NCBI RefSeq assembly: GCF_027587025.1
Contig: NZ_JAPPTI010000001.1
Location: forward strand, 992,001-1,056,000
Direction: 5' to 3'
From: Vibrio sp. LaRot3
GTDB lineage: Bacteria; Pseudomonadota; Gammaproteobacteria; Enterobacterales; Vibrionaceae
DNA length: 64,000 bases
Positions within the stretch are counted from its first letter, which is position 1. Each line of letters starts with the position of its first letter. Below are positions 17,636-26,003 of this stretch, in pieces. A program made the position numbers and the translations under genes. The notes below the pieces were generated by a model, which ran no database searches, was not told where the DNA came from, and worked only from the letters and a program-made list of their open reading frames with translations.

Positions 17636-19060
17636 ATGCAGCAAGACCACCAGCCTACGTTCTTTTTCTTTGATTACGAAACGTGGGGAACAAGCCCAGC
17701 GAAAGATCGACCAAGCCAATTTGCGGGCGTTCGCACTGATATGGATTTTAATATTATCGGTGAACCACTGGTTATCTACTGTCAACCACCCTCTGACTAC
17801 TTACCTTCTCCAGAAGCGGCGCTCATTACCGGAATCACGCCGCAACTTGCAGCAAGCCAAGGTTTACCCGAGCCAGAATTTATCGCCAAAATTCATGAGC
17901 AGTTAGCCACGCCTAACACCATCAATTTAGGCTATAACAGCATTCGTTTTGATGATGAAGTGACACGTTATACGTGCTATCGCAACTTCTTTGACCCTTA
18001 TGCTTGGAGCTGGCAAAACGGCAACTCTCGCTGGGATTTGCTCGATGTCATGCGCGCTTGCCATGCACTACGCCCTGAAGGTGTGGTGTGGCCAGAAAAC
18101 GAAGAAGGTTACCCAAGCTTTAAGCTAGAGCACCTTTCTGTCGCAAATGGAATCGAACACGAGAATGCTCACGATGCGATGGCCGATGTTATCGCAACAA
18201 TTGAAATGGCAAAGAAAGTCAAAGCTGCGCAACCAAAGCTATTCGATTACTTCTTAAATATGCGTCATAAGCGCAAGCTGAATGACTTAGTCGATATCGT
18301 TAATATGACTCCGCTAATGCATGTCTCTGGCATGTTAGGTCGTGAGTGTAATTACACCAGCTGGATTGTGCCCGTCGCTTGGCATCCAACCAATCAGAAT
18401 GCCGTTATTACAGTCGATTTAGCCAAAGATCCGCAAGTACTGCTTGACCTTGATGTCGAGGCATTGCATCAACGTATGTACACCAAGCGCAGTGATCTCG
18501 CGGCGGATGAACTGCCAGTACCAGTGAAATTGGTACACTTGAATAAGTGCCCTATCTTAGCGCCAGCCAAAACACTGACCGCTGAGAATGCGGAGAAGAT
18601 CGGCATCGATCGCCAGTTATGTCTTAAGAACTTAGAGATCATCAGACAAAACCCTGAGATTCGCGAAAAGTTAATCGGCTTGTACAACATTGAACGAGAG
18701 TACGAAAAGTCGAGTGATGTCGACAGCATGCTTTATGATGGCTTCTTCTCACCAGCAGACAAAGCAGCAATGGACATCGTGCGCCAAACCGATCCGAATC
18801 AGTTAGCCGCATTAGACATTAGTTTTAATGACGATCGCATTGCACCTTTACTGTTCCGCTACCGCGCCCGTCATTACCCGTGGACACTAGATGAACAAGA
18901 GCAGCAACGCTGGGCAAATCACTGCCAAGACTACTTCCAAAGTCGCATAGACGACTATATGCTAAATCTTGAAAACTTAGTTCACGAACATGAAAGTGAT
19001 ACAAAGAAAATCACTCTATTAAAATCCGTGTACCAATACGTTGAGAAGCTTGTTTCTTAA
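17636..19060 (+). CDS. sbcB: Exodeoxyribonuclease I (SbcB)
   Basis: 3'-to-5' single-strand DNA exonuclease of the DEDDh class acting in mismatch repair and recombination. ExoI motif is FFFDYETWGTSPAKDRPSQFAG with catalytic D13/E15 (from this start), Exo II in LGYNSIRFDDEVTRY, and Exo III at NGIEHENAHDAMADV. The 474-aa length from ATG 17636 matches E. coli ExoI (475); an in-frame ATG at 17606 adds ten residues without a better RBS. The C-terminal helical SH3-like region is intact. Monocistronic. Confidence 0.95.
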   Translation: MQQDHQPTFFFFDYETWGTSPAKDRPSQFAGVRTDMDFNIIGEPLVIYCQPPSDYLPSPEAALITGITPQLAASQGLPEPEFIAKIHEQLATPNTINLGYNSIRFDDEVTRYTCYRNFFDPYAWSWQNGNSRWDLLDVMRACHALRPEGVVWPENEEGYPSFKLEHLSVANGIEHENAHDAMADVIATIEMAKKVKAAQPKLFDYFLNMRHKRKLNDLVDIVNMTPLMHVSGMLGRECNYTSWIVPVAWHPTNQNAVITVDLAKDPQVLLDLDVEALHQRMYTKRSDLAADELPVPVKLVHLNKCPILAPAKTLTAENAEKIGIDRQLCLKNLEIIRQNPEIREKLIGLYNIEREYEKSSDVDSMLYDGFFSPADKAAMDIVRQTDPNQLAALDISFNDDRIAPLLFRYRARHYPWTLDEQEQQRWANHCQDYFQSRIDDYMLNLENLVHEHESDTKKITLLKSVYQYVEKLVS

Positions 19061-19081
19061 TACCAATAACAATTGATATTA
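19058..19081. repeat. Short palindrome of the TACCAATA type at the sbcB stop
   Basis: TAATACCAAT and ATTGATATTA pair at 9 of 10 positions around a 4-nt loop; the left arm includes the sbcB stop codon. Related TACCAATA-containing inverted repeats occur at 21761-21780 and 54868-54904. Short palindromes starting this way seem common between Vibrio genes, from general familiarity. No T-run follows, so it is not a classical terminator. Confidence 0.5.
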
Positions 19082-19138
19082 ACTCTTAGCCTCAAGCGCC
19101 CTACAACTCGATAACTCATTGCTTACGGCTAAAAAAGT

Positions 19139-19504
19139 ATGGCTAAAAATATACTCCAATACGCTGTGTCCATGGGGCTGATATTCCTCTGCCTCTTGGC
19201 CGGTATTAACATTCAACATCTGCTAGAAACTTCTATTCCTGGCAGTATCATCGGCATGCTGATTCTTTTCGGCTTGATGGCCAGTGGCCTTGTCCCATCT
19301 GATTGGGTCAAACCTAGTGCTAATCTTTTCATTCGCTATATGGTACTGCTCTTTGTTCCAATCAGTGTCGGTCTTATGGACCACTTCGACATGCTGATTG
19401 CCAATGCGCTGACGGTTCTAGCCAGTGCAGTAGGTGGCACTCTCATTGTTCTCGTGCTGCTTGGATTAATGCTTGATCGCTTACTGAAAAGAGGTAACAA
19501 ATGA
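19139..19504 (+). CDS. CidA/LrgA family holin-like membrane protein
   Basis: 121-aa inner-membrane protein with four TM helices and the family pattern [20 protein letters not shown] followed by [17 protein letters not shown]. CidA/LrgA proteins work with a CidB/LrgB partner in murein hydrolase control or in small-metabolite (pyruvate, glycolate) export; which role applies in vibrios is unclear. Its TGA overlaps the next gene's ATG by four bases (ATGA), the usual coupling for this pair. Confidence 0.92.
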   Translation: MAKNILQYAVSMGLIFLCLLAGINIQHLLETSIPGSIIGMLILFGLMASGLVPSDWVKPSANLFIRYMVLLFVPISVGLMDHFDMLIANALTVLASAVGGTLIVLVLLGLMLDRLLKRGNK

Positions 19505-20178
19505 TGTGGTTACCGATTACCGTAATTGTTTTCTTTTTTGCTCGCTGGGTGAGCCGCAAGATTGGTTCACCACTAATGAACCCGCTGCTGATTAGTGTAG
19601 GGATTCTGATTCCTTTGCTTACCTACATGAAAGTGCCTTTTGAAGCTTACTACGCAGAAAACCAGTGGCTAAGCTACCTACTTCAACCCGCGGTGGTTGC
19701 TTTGGCGTACCCGCTGTATGAGCAGTTACCTCAAATTCGTTCGAACTGGCGAATCATCATGTTGGCATGTGGCGTGGGCAGTATTATGTCGATGCTGACA
19801 GCGAGTATGATTGCAGTGGCGCTAAAAGCCGATATTGCACTCATCGCAAGTCTGTTAGGTAAATCGGTTACCACGCCAATCGCGATGGAAGTGGCCAGCA
19901 ACTTAGGCGGTGAACCAGCTATTGCTGCGATTCTGGTTCTGATCGTCGGCCTGTTTGGCGCGATACTCGCCTACCCTATCTACAACTTGCTTAACATTAC
20001 CCATCCAATCGCGCGCGGATTAACCATGGGCACAGTTTCCCATGCGCTGGGCACGGCGACTTGCGCCGAAAAGAACGGGGAAGATGCTGCGTTTAGCTCG
20101 CTCGCTTTAGTGGTATGTGGCGTCATCACGTCGATACTCGCCCCAAGCTTCTTTGCATTGGCAATGTACTTGATTTAA
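19501..20178 (+). CDS. CidB/LrgB family membrane protein
   Basis: 225-aa partner of the preceding CidA/LrgA protein, with about six to eight hydrophobic segments. Family landmarks seen: [17 protein letters not shown] near the N-terminus, [20 protein letters not shown] in the middle, and [15 protein letters not shown]. Equivalent to YohK in E. coli. Translationally coupled to its upstream partner; terminator follows directly. Confidence 0.92.
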   Translation: MMWLPITVIVFFFARWVSRKIGSPLMNPLLISVGILIPLLTYMKVPFEAYYAENQWLSYLLQPAVVALAYPLYEQLPQIRSNWRIIMLACGVGSIMSMLTASMIAVALKADIALIASLLGKSVTTPIAMEVASNLGGEPAIAAILVLIVGLFGAILAYPIYNLLNITHPIARGLTMGTVSHALGTATCAEKNGEDAAFSSLALVVCGVITSILAPSFFALAMYLI

Positions 20179-20185
20179 CTCAATA

Positions 20186-20214
20186 ATCGGCTGCTCATAT
20201 GCAGCCGATAGTTT
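20186..20214 (+). terminator. Terminator after the CidAB/LrgAB pair
   Basis: 9-bp stem (ATCGGCTGC with GCAGCCGAT), 6-nt loop, then GTTTTAT, eight bases after the stop codon of the upstream gene. Confidence 0.85.
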
Positions 20215-20333
20215 TATCAATTACACATATTCTCGACCGACCACAAAATTTATAAATTACAACAGTAACGGCTTAATACATCCCATCACCGTTTCGGTAT
20301 TCTGCATGCAAATCCCGTATAGGACGCCTTGAA

Positions 20334-21527
20334 TTGAATACCCAAACGCCAAGTAATTTGCCTCTCTTGACCTCATTAAGAGGTTTCGCTGCTCTGTTTG
20401 TCACTCTGTATCACGCTCGACTTATTTTATTCCCTCAGTACAAACAACCAATCGCCGATGTCACTCAGTTTCTTGAAAACGGTTATTTGTGGGTAGACTT
20501 GTTCTTTATTCTAAGTGGTTACGTGATGATTCATGTTTACCAGCAAGGATTTAAGCAAGGCGTTACATTTGAAAACTGGTGGCGCTTTATGTCACTGCGC
20601 TTTAGCCGTGTGTACCCTTTATTCTTAGTCACTTTACTCGCCCTGATCGGTTGGGAAAGTTACAAAGCCATGCACACTATTCCCTTTTACGCGGGGCCAT
20701 TGTTTGAATCTTGGGGCATGATTGGGAATGCACCTTTTGAAGGACCGTTTAACCGTGGTAATGCCATCATGGCAAACTTGTTAATGATGCAAAGCATGGA
20801 CGGAGGGATGCTCAGTTGGAACATCTCTTCTTGGTCATTGAGCATCGAGTGGCTCATCTATCTATTCTTCCCATTGTTTGCTGTCATGCTGTTTAAGCCA
20901 GCGGCTAAATCTTTGCTAACGCCGGCATTATGCTTGATTCTGATTTTCTCCATGGCCTCTCAAGCAGCAAGCCTCGACTACACCAAGCATGCCTATGGAT
21001 TTATTCGCGGCTGTTGTGGATTTCTGCTTGGCGCATGGATGTGCTCACGCAAAGATCAGCTCCCGTTAAATAAACTGCAAGGGAGCACTTGGTTGCTTGT
21101 CATCATTGCGAGCTTATTCGCCGCGATGCATTTCAAAGCGACAACGCTTACCTTAATGATCACCTATTTTTTGCTTGTTTTACTGGTAGGAATTGGCGCG
21201 ATACAAACCAACTCTCGCACATGGTTAATGAAGGTTATCGACAATCGTATAACGCAATACCTCGGAGATGTTTCATACTCTCTCTATTTGTGGCACGCGG
21301 TGATATTGTTAGCCGGTGTAGAAATCGTTCATCGCTTTTATCCCGAACCTCTGGATTGGTGGTATCAACAACAAGACTGGCAAACTGGCTTCTTAGTCAT
21401 TGCGGTTTTTATCGCCCTAAGCCTTATCGTATCGAGCTTAAGTTATCACTTGATAGAACGCCCAGCCCAAAGGCTGATTCGCAAACGAATCAAGGCAAAC
21501 AAAAGCCTAAACCAATCGATAGCGTAA
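20334..21527 (+). CDS. Acyltransferase 3 family membrane protein
   Basis: 397-aa integral membrane acyltransferase (OafA/NodX-like) that would transfer an acyl, usually acetyl, group to an envelope carbohydrate. About ten TM helices; N-terminal signature LTSLRGFAALFVTLYHARL with the conserved His; FFILSGYVMIHVY and SLRFSRVYPLFLVT follow, as is usual. The C-terminal part has GDVSYSLYLWHAVIL. The only reasonable start is TTG at 20334, with AGGA nine bases upstream. Not in a polysaccharide gene cluster, so the target is unknown. Confidence 0.9.
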   Translation: MNTQTPSNLPLLTSLRGFAALFVTLYHARLILFPQYKQPIADVTQFLENGYLWVDLFFILSGYVMIHVYQQGFKQGVTFENWWRFMSLRFSRVYPLFLVTLLALIGWESYKAMHTIPFYAGPLFESWGMIGNAPFEGPFNRGNAIMANLLMMQSMDGGMLSWNISSWSLSIEWLIYLFFPLFAVMLFKPAAKSLLTPALCLILIFSMASQAASLDYTKHAYGFIRGCCGFLLGAWMCSRKDQLPLNKLQGSTWLLVIIASLFAAMHFKATTLTLMITYFLLVLLVGIGAIQTNSRTWLMKVIDNRITQYLGDVSYSLYLWHAVILLAGVEIVHRFYPEPLDWWYQQQDWQTGFLVIAVFIALSLIVSSLSYHLIERPAQRLIRKRIKANKSLNQSIA

Positions 21528-21710
21528 GGTCTCTCTACGTGGGAGACGTTAACAAGCCTCTCACGCAACTTTGAAACGCGACAGCAAGAGACTTTATGCA
21601 TCGTTATAGGTATAAGGCTATAGGTTCTCTGTGAGTAAAATATGTAACTACACTCTTATAAAGATGTGTGACCTCACCCTAACAATGCAACTAAAAACAA
21701 CGTTACATAC

Positions 21711-21732
21711 ACAAATGTGATCAAACGCTCGG
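21711..21732. promoter_or_regulatory. Possible CRP half-site region upstream of cdd
   Basis: AAATGTGATC matches one half of the CRP site perfectly, but the second half is poor. Another TGTGA occurs at 21667-21671, about 50 bp upstream. In E. coli, and as I recall in V. cholerae, cdd is under CRP/CytR control with spaced half-sites, so the layout is plausible but weak. The remaining gap (21528-21807) shows a small GTCTC/GAGAC hairpin just after the acyltransferase stop and nothing else clear. Confidence 0.35.
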
Positions 21733-21807
21733 TAAATTCTCTATCCGATCATAGAATGTAATACCAATAGCGAACGGTATGACCGTATAGAGAAACAAGG
21801 ATTCAAT

Positions 21808-22695
21808 ATGAGAAGCCGCCTAGAGCAAGCGTTGGCAGATACTCCAAGCCAAATTCGCGACTTTCTTTCTTCGATCGTGTTAAGCGACGATTTCGATGCA
21901 ACGTTTTCAAAGCAACAATATTCACAGCTACTAGAGCTTTCTGGCTTAAGCGACGCAGATCTTCGCGTAGCTTTATTGCCGTTCGCCGCCGCTTATTCAT
22001 ACGCACCTATTTCTGAGTTCTATGTTGGAGCGATTGTACGTGGTCTGTCTGGCAAGCTTTATTTTGGCGCTAACGTCGAGATCTCAGGTGCGCAGCTAGG
22101 ACAAACGGTTCACGCAGAGCAATCAGCGATCAGCCATGCGTGGATGAAAGGCGAGCAAGGTATCTCTGACATCACGATCAACTTCAGCCCTTGTGGTCAC
22201 TGCCGCCAGTTCATGAATGAGCTGACCACAGCAAAAGAGCTTGTGGTTCAATTGCCTCAGCGTGATGAGAAATCATTACAAGAGTACTTGCCTGAGTCAT
22301 TTGGCCCTGCCGATCTTGGTATTGAATCTGGTCTAATGGCGTCTACCGACCACGGTAAGCAAAGCGAAGAAAATGATCCTCTGATTCAAAAAGCACTCAG
22401 CGCGTTAAACCGCAGCCATGCTCCTTACACCCACAACCTTAGCGGTGTAGCATTAAGCCTAAGCAATGGCCGCCTATACACTGGTGCTTACGCTGAGAAC
22501 GCGGCATTCAACCCAAGCTTACCTCCACTGCAAGTGGCTATCATCCAACTGCTACTTGATGGCCAATCTCTTGAAGATATTGAGTCGGCAGCTCTTGCTG
22601 AGATGGCAGACGGCAGTATCAGCCACCTAGCGGATACTCAGTCAACATTGGAAGCTATCAATCCTGATATTCCCGTTGCGTATCTCGCAATCTAA
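21808..22695 (+). CDS. cdd: Cytidine deaminase (dimeric, E. coli type)
   Basis: Deaminates cytidine and deoxycytidine to uridine and deoxyuridine in pyrimidine salvage. 295 aa with two CDA-fold domains as in E. coli: the N-terminal catalytic domain holds zinc ligand H102, proton shuttle E104 (VHAEQSAI) and ligands C129/C132 (PCGHC), and the C-terminal domain has lost the motif. The start is preceded by AAGGAT. Single gene with a terminator shared with the convergent HD-GYP gene. Confidence 0.96.
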   Translation: MRSRLEQALADTPSQIRDFLSSIVLSDDFDATFSKQQYSQLLELSGLSDADLRVALLPFAAAYSYAPISEFYVGAIVRGLSGKLYFGANVEISGAQLGQTVHAEQSAISHAWMKGEQGISDITINFSPCGHCRQFMNELTTAKELVVQLPQRDEKSLQEYLPESFGPADLGIESGLMASTDHGKQSEENDPLIQKALSALNRSHAPYTHNLSGVALSLSNGRLYTGAYAENAAFNPSLPPLQVAIIQLLLDGQSLEDIESAALAEMADGSISHLADTQSTLEAINPDIPVAYLAI

Positions 22696-22710
22696 AACCA
22701 AAACAATCAA

Positions 22711-22735
22711 AAAAGGCGCTGAATCAGCGCCTTTT
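22711..22735. terminator. Bidirectional terminator between cdd and the HD-GYP gene
   Basis: Perfect 11-bp arms (AAAAGGCGCTG and CAGCGCCTTTT) around a 3-nt loop; runs of T on both strands. Sits between two convergent genes. Confidence 0.92.
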
Positions 22736-22749
22736 GTTTACATCTCTGG

Positions 22750-23958
22750 TTATAAATCGAAAAATGGCTGAGCATCCACTTCAAGGTTATGTGGTGCAAT
22801 TGCTTTTTCAATCTTCACTGGATTGTGTTTCAAATCCACGTACGCCACTTCAACGTAGCGCTTATACTTGCGCGAATAGAAACATTTAACTTCTGGTTTC
22901 AGCGGGTCATCATGGTTGGCCGTCCAAACTATCCCTACTCGGCCGTCGCTTAGTTCGACAATTGAACCAACAGGGTACACACCGATACAGTTGATAAACT
23001 TGTAGACCAACTCTCTATCCAAGTGCGTTGGCGTTAAGCTTAATAGCACCTTAAATGCTTCTGCTGAACTCATGCCCTTTTTGTAGCATCGATCCGCAGT
23101 CAGTGCATCATAGATATCTACGATACTACTCATTCGGCCATGCATTGGGATTTGCTCAGCGGTTAAACCCGCAGGATAACCAGAGCCATCTAACTTTTCA
23201 TGATGCATTAAGCACACATCACGAGAGATATCACTCAAGCCATTAACGTTCGTGATGATCTGGGCAGCATACACTTGGTGAAGCTTCATGTGCTCAAACT
23301 CTTCCGCGGTTAAACGCGCAGGTTTGTGCAGCACTTTATCATCCACTTTGATTTTACCGACATCATGGATAATGCCGCCAATCGCCATCTGTTTAAGCGT
23401 TTCTCGTGGCAGTTTTAAATGCTTACCAAAAGTTACCAACAAACATGCGACATTCACCGAGTGTTCTAGTAGGTATTTATCTTTATTCCGCAAAGCAGAA
23501 ACACATTGCAACGCATCAGAATCAACAAGTACCGATTCAATGACATCGTCCGCCCACTCTTCAATTTCATCAACCTGAATTACCTTACCTTCAAAGGTAT
23601 GGTTAATCAGCTTCTGAGCAAGACCTTTCGCCTCACGAATGATTTTTGACGCGCGTTTTTGATGAGAAAAACGACTGACTTTTTTAGGCTTTGCCGAATT
23701 TGGTGAGCTTGCTTCGTCGTTCTCTTGGATTTGCGAGGATGGCGCGGGATTAAAAACACACCCTTTGGCTGACAAACTTTGATCAACCCATGCGAATTTA
23801 ATACCATTTTTTTTAAGTTGAGCTATCGCTTTTTCGTTAGAGACACGACCTGCATTCGCTAAGTTAACACGTTTGCTGTCTTCAATCGCAGTCACAAACA
23901 TGCCTACACTCAGCGTGCTAATTGGAATTTTAATTGATTTATTAGGATCGTACTGCAT
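22750..23958 (-). CDS. HD-GYP domain cyclic di-GMP phosphodiesterase
   Basis: 402-aa cytoplasmic protein. The N-terminal DUF3391 domain (about 1-130; IPISTLSVGMFVTAIEDS) is followed by an HD-GYP domain with all main motifs: LLEHSVNVACLL, IIHDVGKIKV, KLHQVYAAQII, CLMHHEKLDGSGYPAGL and MSSIVDIYDALTADRCYK. HD and GYP motifs are intact, so c-di-GMP hydrolysis is likely. No TM or receiver domain is present, so DUF3391 presumably gives the input. Monocistronic; the 240-bp gap upstream holds the terminator of the neighbouring operon. Confidence 0.93.
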   Translation of the reverse strand: MQYDPNKSIKIPISTLSVGMFVTAIEDSKRVNLANAGRVSNEKAIAQLKKNGIKFAWVDQSLSAKGCVFNPAPSSQIQENDEASSPNSAKPKKVSRFSHQKRASKIIREAKGLAQKLINHTFEGKVIQVDEIEEWADDVIESVLVDSDALQCVSALRNKDKYLLEHSVNVACLLVTFGKHLKLPRETLKQMAIGGIIHDVGKIKVDDKVLHKPARLTAEEFEHMKLHQVYAAQIITNVNGLSDISRDVCLMHHEKLDGSGYPAGLTAEQIPMHGRMSSIVDIYDALTADRCYKKGMSSAEAFKVLLSLTPTHLDRELVYKFINCIGVYPVGSIVELSDGRVGIVWTANHDDPLKPEVKCFYSRKYKRYVEVAYVDLKHNPVKIEKAIAPHNLEVDAQPFFDL

Positions 23959-24133
23959 TTATAAATATTATCTTAGCGGCTGTAAGGCTGACCATGATTA
24001 TATTCATCTCTGAGACACAATTCTTCTGTTTAATCACTGATTGATGTGTTTGTAAGCAAAAATTACTACATATTCACCAATATTCTTATCGGTAATAATG
24101 CTTTTGCATGAGTTTCAGACAATTCGTCATCAA

Positions 24134-24181
24134 AAAGGCCTAAATATAATTAATAGATTTATTAATTATATTTAGGCCTTT
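24134..24181 (-). terminator. Long hairpin terminator of the DASS/kinase/receiver operon
   Basis: A perfect 22-bp stem (left arm 24134-24155, right arm 24160-24181) with a GATT loop. The minus-strand copy ends GGCCTTTTTG, a terminator tail. It lies 21 bp past the receiver gene stop. The stem is about twice as long as the other terminators in this window. Confidence 0.85.
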
Positions 24182-24202
24182 AAAGGTCGAATCATCAAAC
24201 GA

Positions 24203-24676
24203 TTAATGCAATTTAGCGAGCACCACTTCTTGATCTAAGTGGGCATGATATGGCGTGTAATCTAGCCCCACATCAAAAATATACTCCGTCACTAAACGGC
24301 GAATCGCAGCAACAAGCACCTCCGCTTGCCAAGGTTTTTCAAAGTACTGATTGATGCCTGCTGCATTTATCGCATTGATGGTATCAGTATGAGTTGCTTG
24401 TCCGGTCAGCAAGATTTTTTTGGTCAATAAGAATCGACGATCGCGGCTCACTTCCGACAACAATTCAACACCGGTTTTGCCCGGCATCACATGGTCTGAC
24501 ACGAGCACAGCAATTCTCTCACCTTCTGCGTCCAATTCATCCATCAGCTCAAGCACTTCATCCGCTGACTCACAATCTTCAATATTTAACCAATCACTCA
24601 GTGGTTCAAGATCTTGCAATACCGCACTAAGCACTTCTCTTTGGTCATCCACACAAATTACGTTCAGCTTATCCAT
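24203..24676 (-). CDS. Stand-alone receiver-domain response regulator
   Basis: 157 aa from ATG 24676, which overlaps the kinase gene by 8 bp; the longer frame lacks homology upstream. A CheY-like receiver spans residues 4-125: acidic pair D10/D11, phospho-acceptor D61 in VLVSDHVMPGKTG, conserved Thr in ILLTGQA and Lys in YFEKPWQ. About 30 further residues (FDVGLDYTPYHAHLDQE) carry no known output domain. It is the expected partner of the kinase just upstream; since it has no DNA-binding domain, output must be by protein contact or phosphorelay. Confidence 0.9.
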   Translation of the reverse strand: MDKLNVICVDDQREVLSAVLQDLEPLSDWLNIEDCESADEVLELMDELDAEGERIAVLVSDHVMPGKTGVELLSEVSRDRRFLLTKKILLTGQATHTDTINAINAAGINQYFEKPWQAEVLVAAIRRLVTEYIFDVGLDYTPYHAHLDQEVVLAKLH

Positions 24677-26003
24677 GGTCTTCCTCGATAGGTAATTTGA
24701 TTCTAAATAGGGTTTGTTCTGGGTCACTTTTGATAGCAATCGTGCCGCCGTAACCCGCAATGATTCGGCGCACAATCGAAAGCCCCAAACCAAGTCCAAA
24801 CGATAAACCGCCCTTCTTGGTGGTAAAGTTTGGATCAAAAATTTTCCGTCTTGTTACCGAATCTATCTCAGGCCCATTATTGGCAATCGTGATTAGAATT
24901 CGGTTTTTGTTCTGGCGAGTCTGAATATCAATTTCAGGCTCTTTAGTATTGGCCATGGCATCACACGCATTCTTAATGATGTTTACCCACACTTGGACCA
25001 ACTCGGTTTGTGAGCCTCTAAATGATGGCAACTCCGCAGGACGTATCCTTACCGCAACTCGACGTAAATCGCTTTGTAGCAAGGCAACTGCGCGGTTAAT
25101 ACTGTCATTGATATCAAGTTCTTGCTCGGTATCAATTTCTGCGCGGCCGAGCTGTTTAACTGACTTAACAATACCCACCGTATGCTTAGAAGCGATGCGT
25201 AAATCGTGCAAATCTCGCCCCATCTGCCAAAAGCGAATCGCTTGTTCGGGGCTTTTAAGCCAATGTTTCGATACCTCATCACTGGGTAGCGCTCGAGCAA
25301 GCTCTTTCGCCAAGCTTTTGTCTAAGTTGTATTTTTCCTCAAACAGCTTGCCGCGTTTCCTTGCTTCACTTGAAGAGGTTTTCTGCCCTTGAATTAAGCC
25401 ATAATCGAAGAACTGACTCGCCTCTGGATGAACTTCTTCTAGCAGCTCCATTATGACGCCCTCTAAGCGCTCAGACTTGCTGCTCACCACACCAATAGCA
25501 TTATTCAGTTCATGAGCAATACCCGCGGCAAGCTGACCCAATGTGGTCATCTGCTCAGCGAGATTGAGTTTTTGGAGCGCTTTTTCTTTTGCGACCGCTT
25601 CTTGCGTTGCGCGCCTCTGTCTGCGTGATAGCTCATTTACAATAACCGGCATAAACTGCGCGGTTAACGGGCCATAGCTCTCCTCTTCAACGGGTTCAGT
25701 GGTTTGATCTATCCAAGCGAGTTTAACTTGGCTTTTCGCTACTACCGTTGATGACGCTTCGCCTGTGCCTGAAAAGAAGCTATGTACCCCGATAAATGCA
25801 CCCTCATTGGCATAAAACACCGGAGTTCGGCTTCCTCCACGTTCAGAATAGTAGCCAACGAGCTCGCCTTCCAACACGTAATAAAGCCTTTCATTACAGC
25901 CATTTTGCTCTATCAAGGTTGCGCCTTCGTCAACCACTACTGTGCGCTCTGGCGTACTAAAGTAGCGGTCGACTAGGGTCCTTAAATCTGCTTTGTACAA
26001 CAC
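24669..26003 (-). CDS. Cyclic-nucleotide-binding-domain sensor histidine kinase
   Basis: Soluble kinase of 444 aa if translation starts at the GTG at 26003, which shares a base with the transporter's TAG stop. Residues ~15-110 match the CAP_ED/cNMP-binding fold (VVVDEGATLIEQNGCNERLYYVLEGELVGYY is its start, seen as two halves). A coiled linker follows, then HisKA with H164 in GIAHELNNAIGV, and a HATPase domain with NIIKNACDAM, ANNGPEI and FGLGLGLSIV. No TM segment. Whether cAMP binds is uncertain, because the phosphate-binding cassette is not clear by eye. Confidence 0.88.
   Translation of the reverse strand: MLYKADLRTLVDRYFSTPERTVVVDEGATLIEQNGCNERLYYVLEGELVGYYSERGGSRTPVFYANEGAFIGVHSFFSGTGEASSTVVAKSQVKLAWIDQTTEPVEEESYGPLTAQFMPVIVNELSRRQRRATQEAVAKEKALQKLNLAEQMTTLGQLAAGIAHELNNAIGVVSSKSERLEGVIMELLEEVHPEASQFFDYGLIQGQKTSSSEARKRGKLFEEKYNLDKSLAKELARALPSDEVSKHWLKSPEQAIRFWQMGRDLHDLRIASKHTVGIVKSVKQLGRAEIDTEQELDINDSINRAVALLQSDLRRVAVRIRPAELPSFRGSQTELVQVWVNIIKNACDAMANTKEPEIDIQTRQNKNRILITIANNGPEIDSVTRRKIFDPNFTTKKGGLSFGLGLGLSIVRRIIAGYGGTIAIKSDPEQTLFRIKLPIEEDHG

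Noticed and set aside
21529..21547. Hairpin GTCTCTC/GGGAGAC after the acyltransferase gene as a terminator
   Set aside because: Stem of seven pairs with one G-U and no T-run on either strand; not strong enough to call.
24677..24838. Extended N-terminus of the receiver protein
   Set aside because: The 54 extra residues are read through the kinase gene; receiver homology starts exactly at MDKLNVICVDD, and ATG 24676 sits at the overlap.
24949..25392. 147-aa plus-strand frame antisense to the histidine kinase
   Set aside because: It runs through the HATPase and HisKA coding region; low complexity Ser/Cys-rich product with no homology I recognise.
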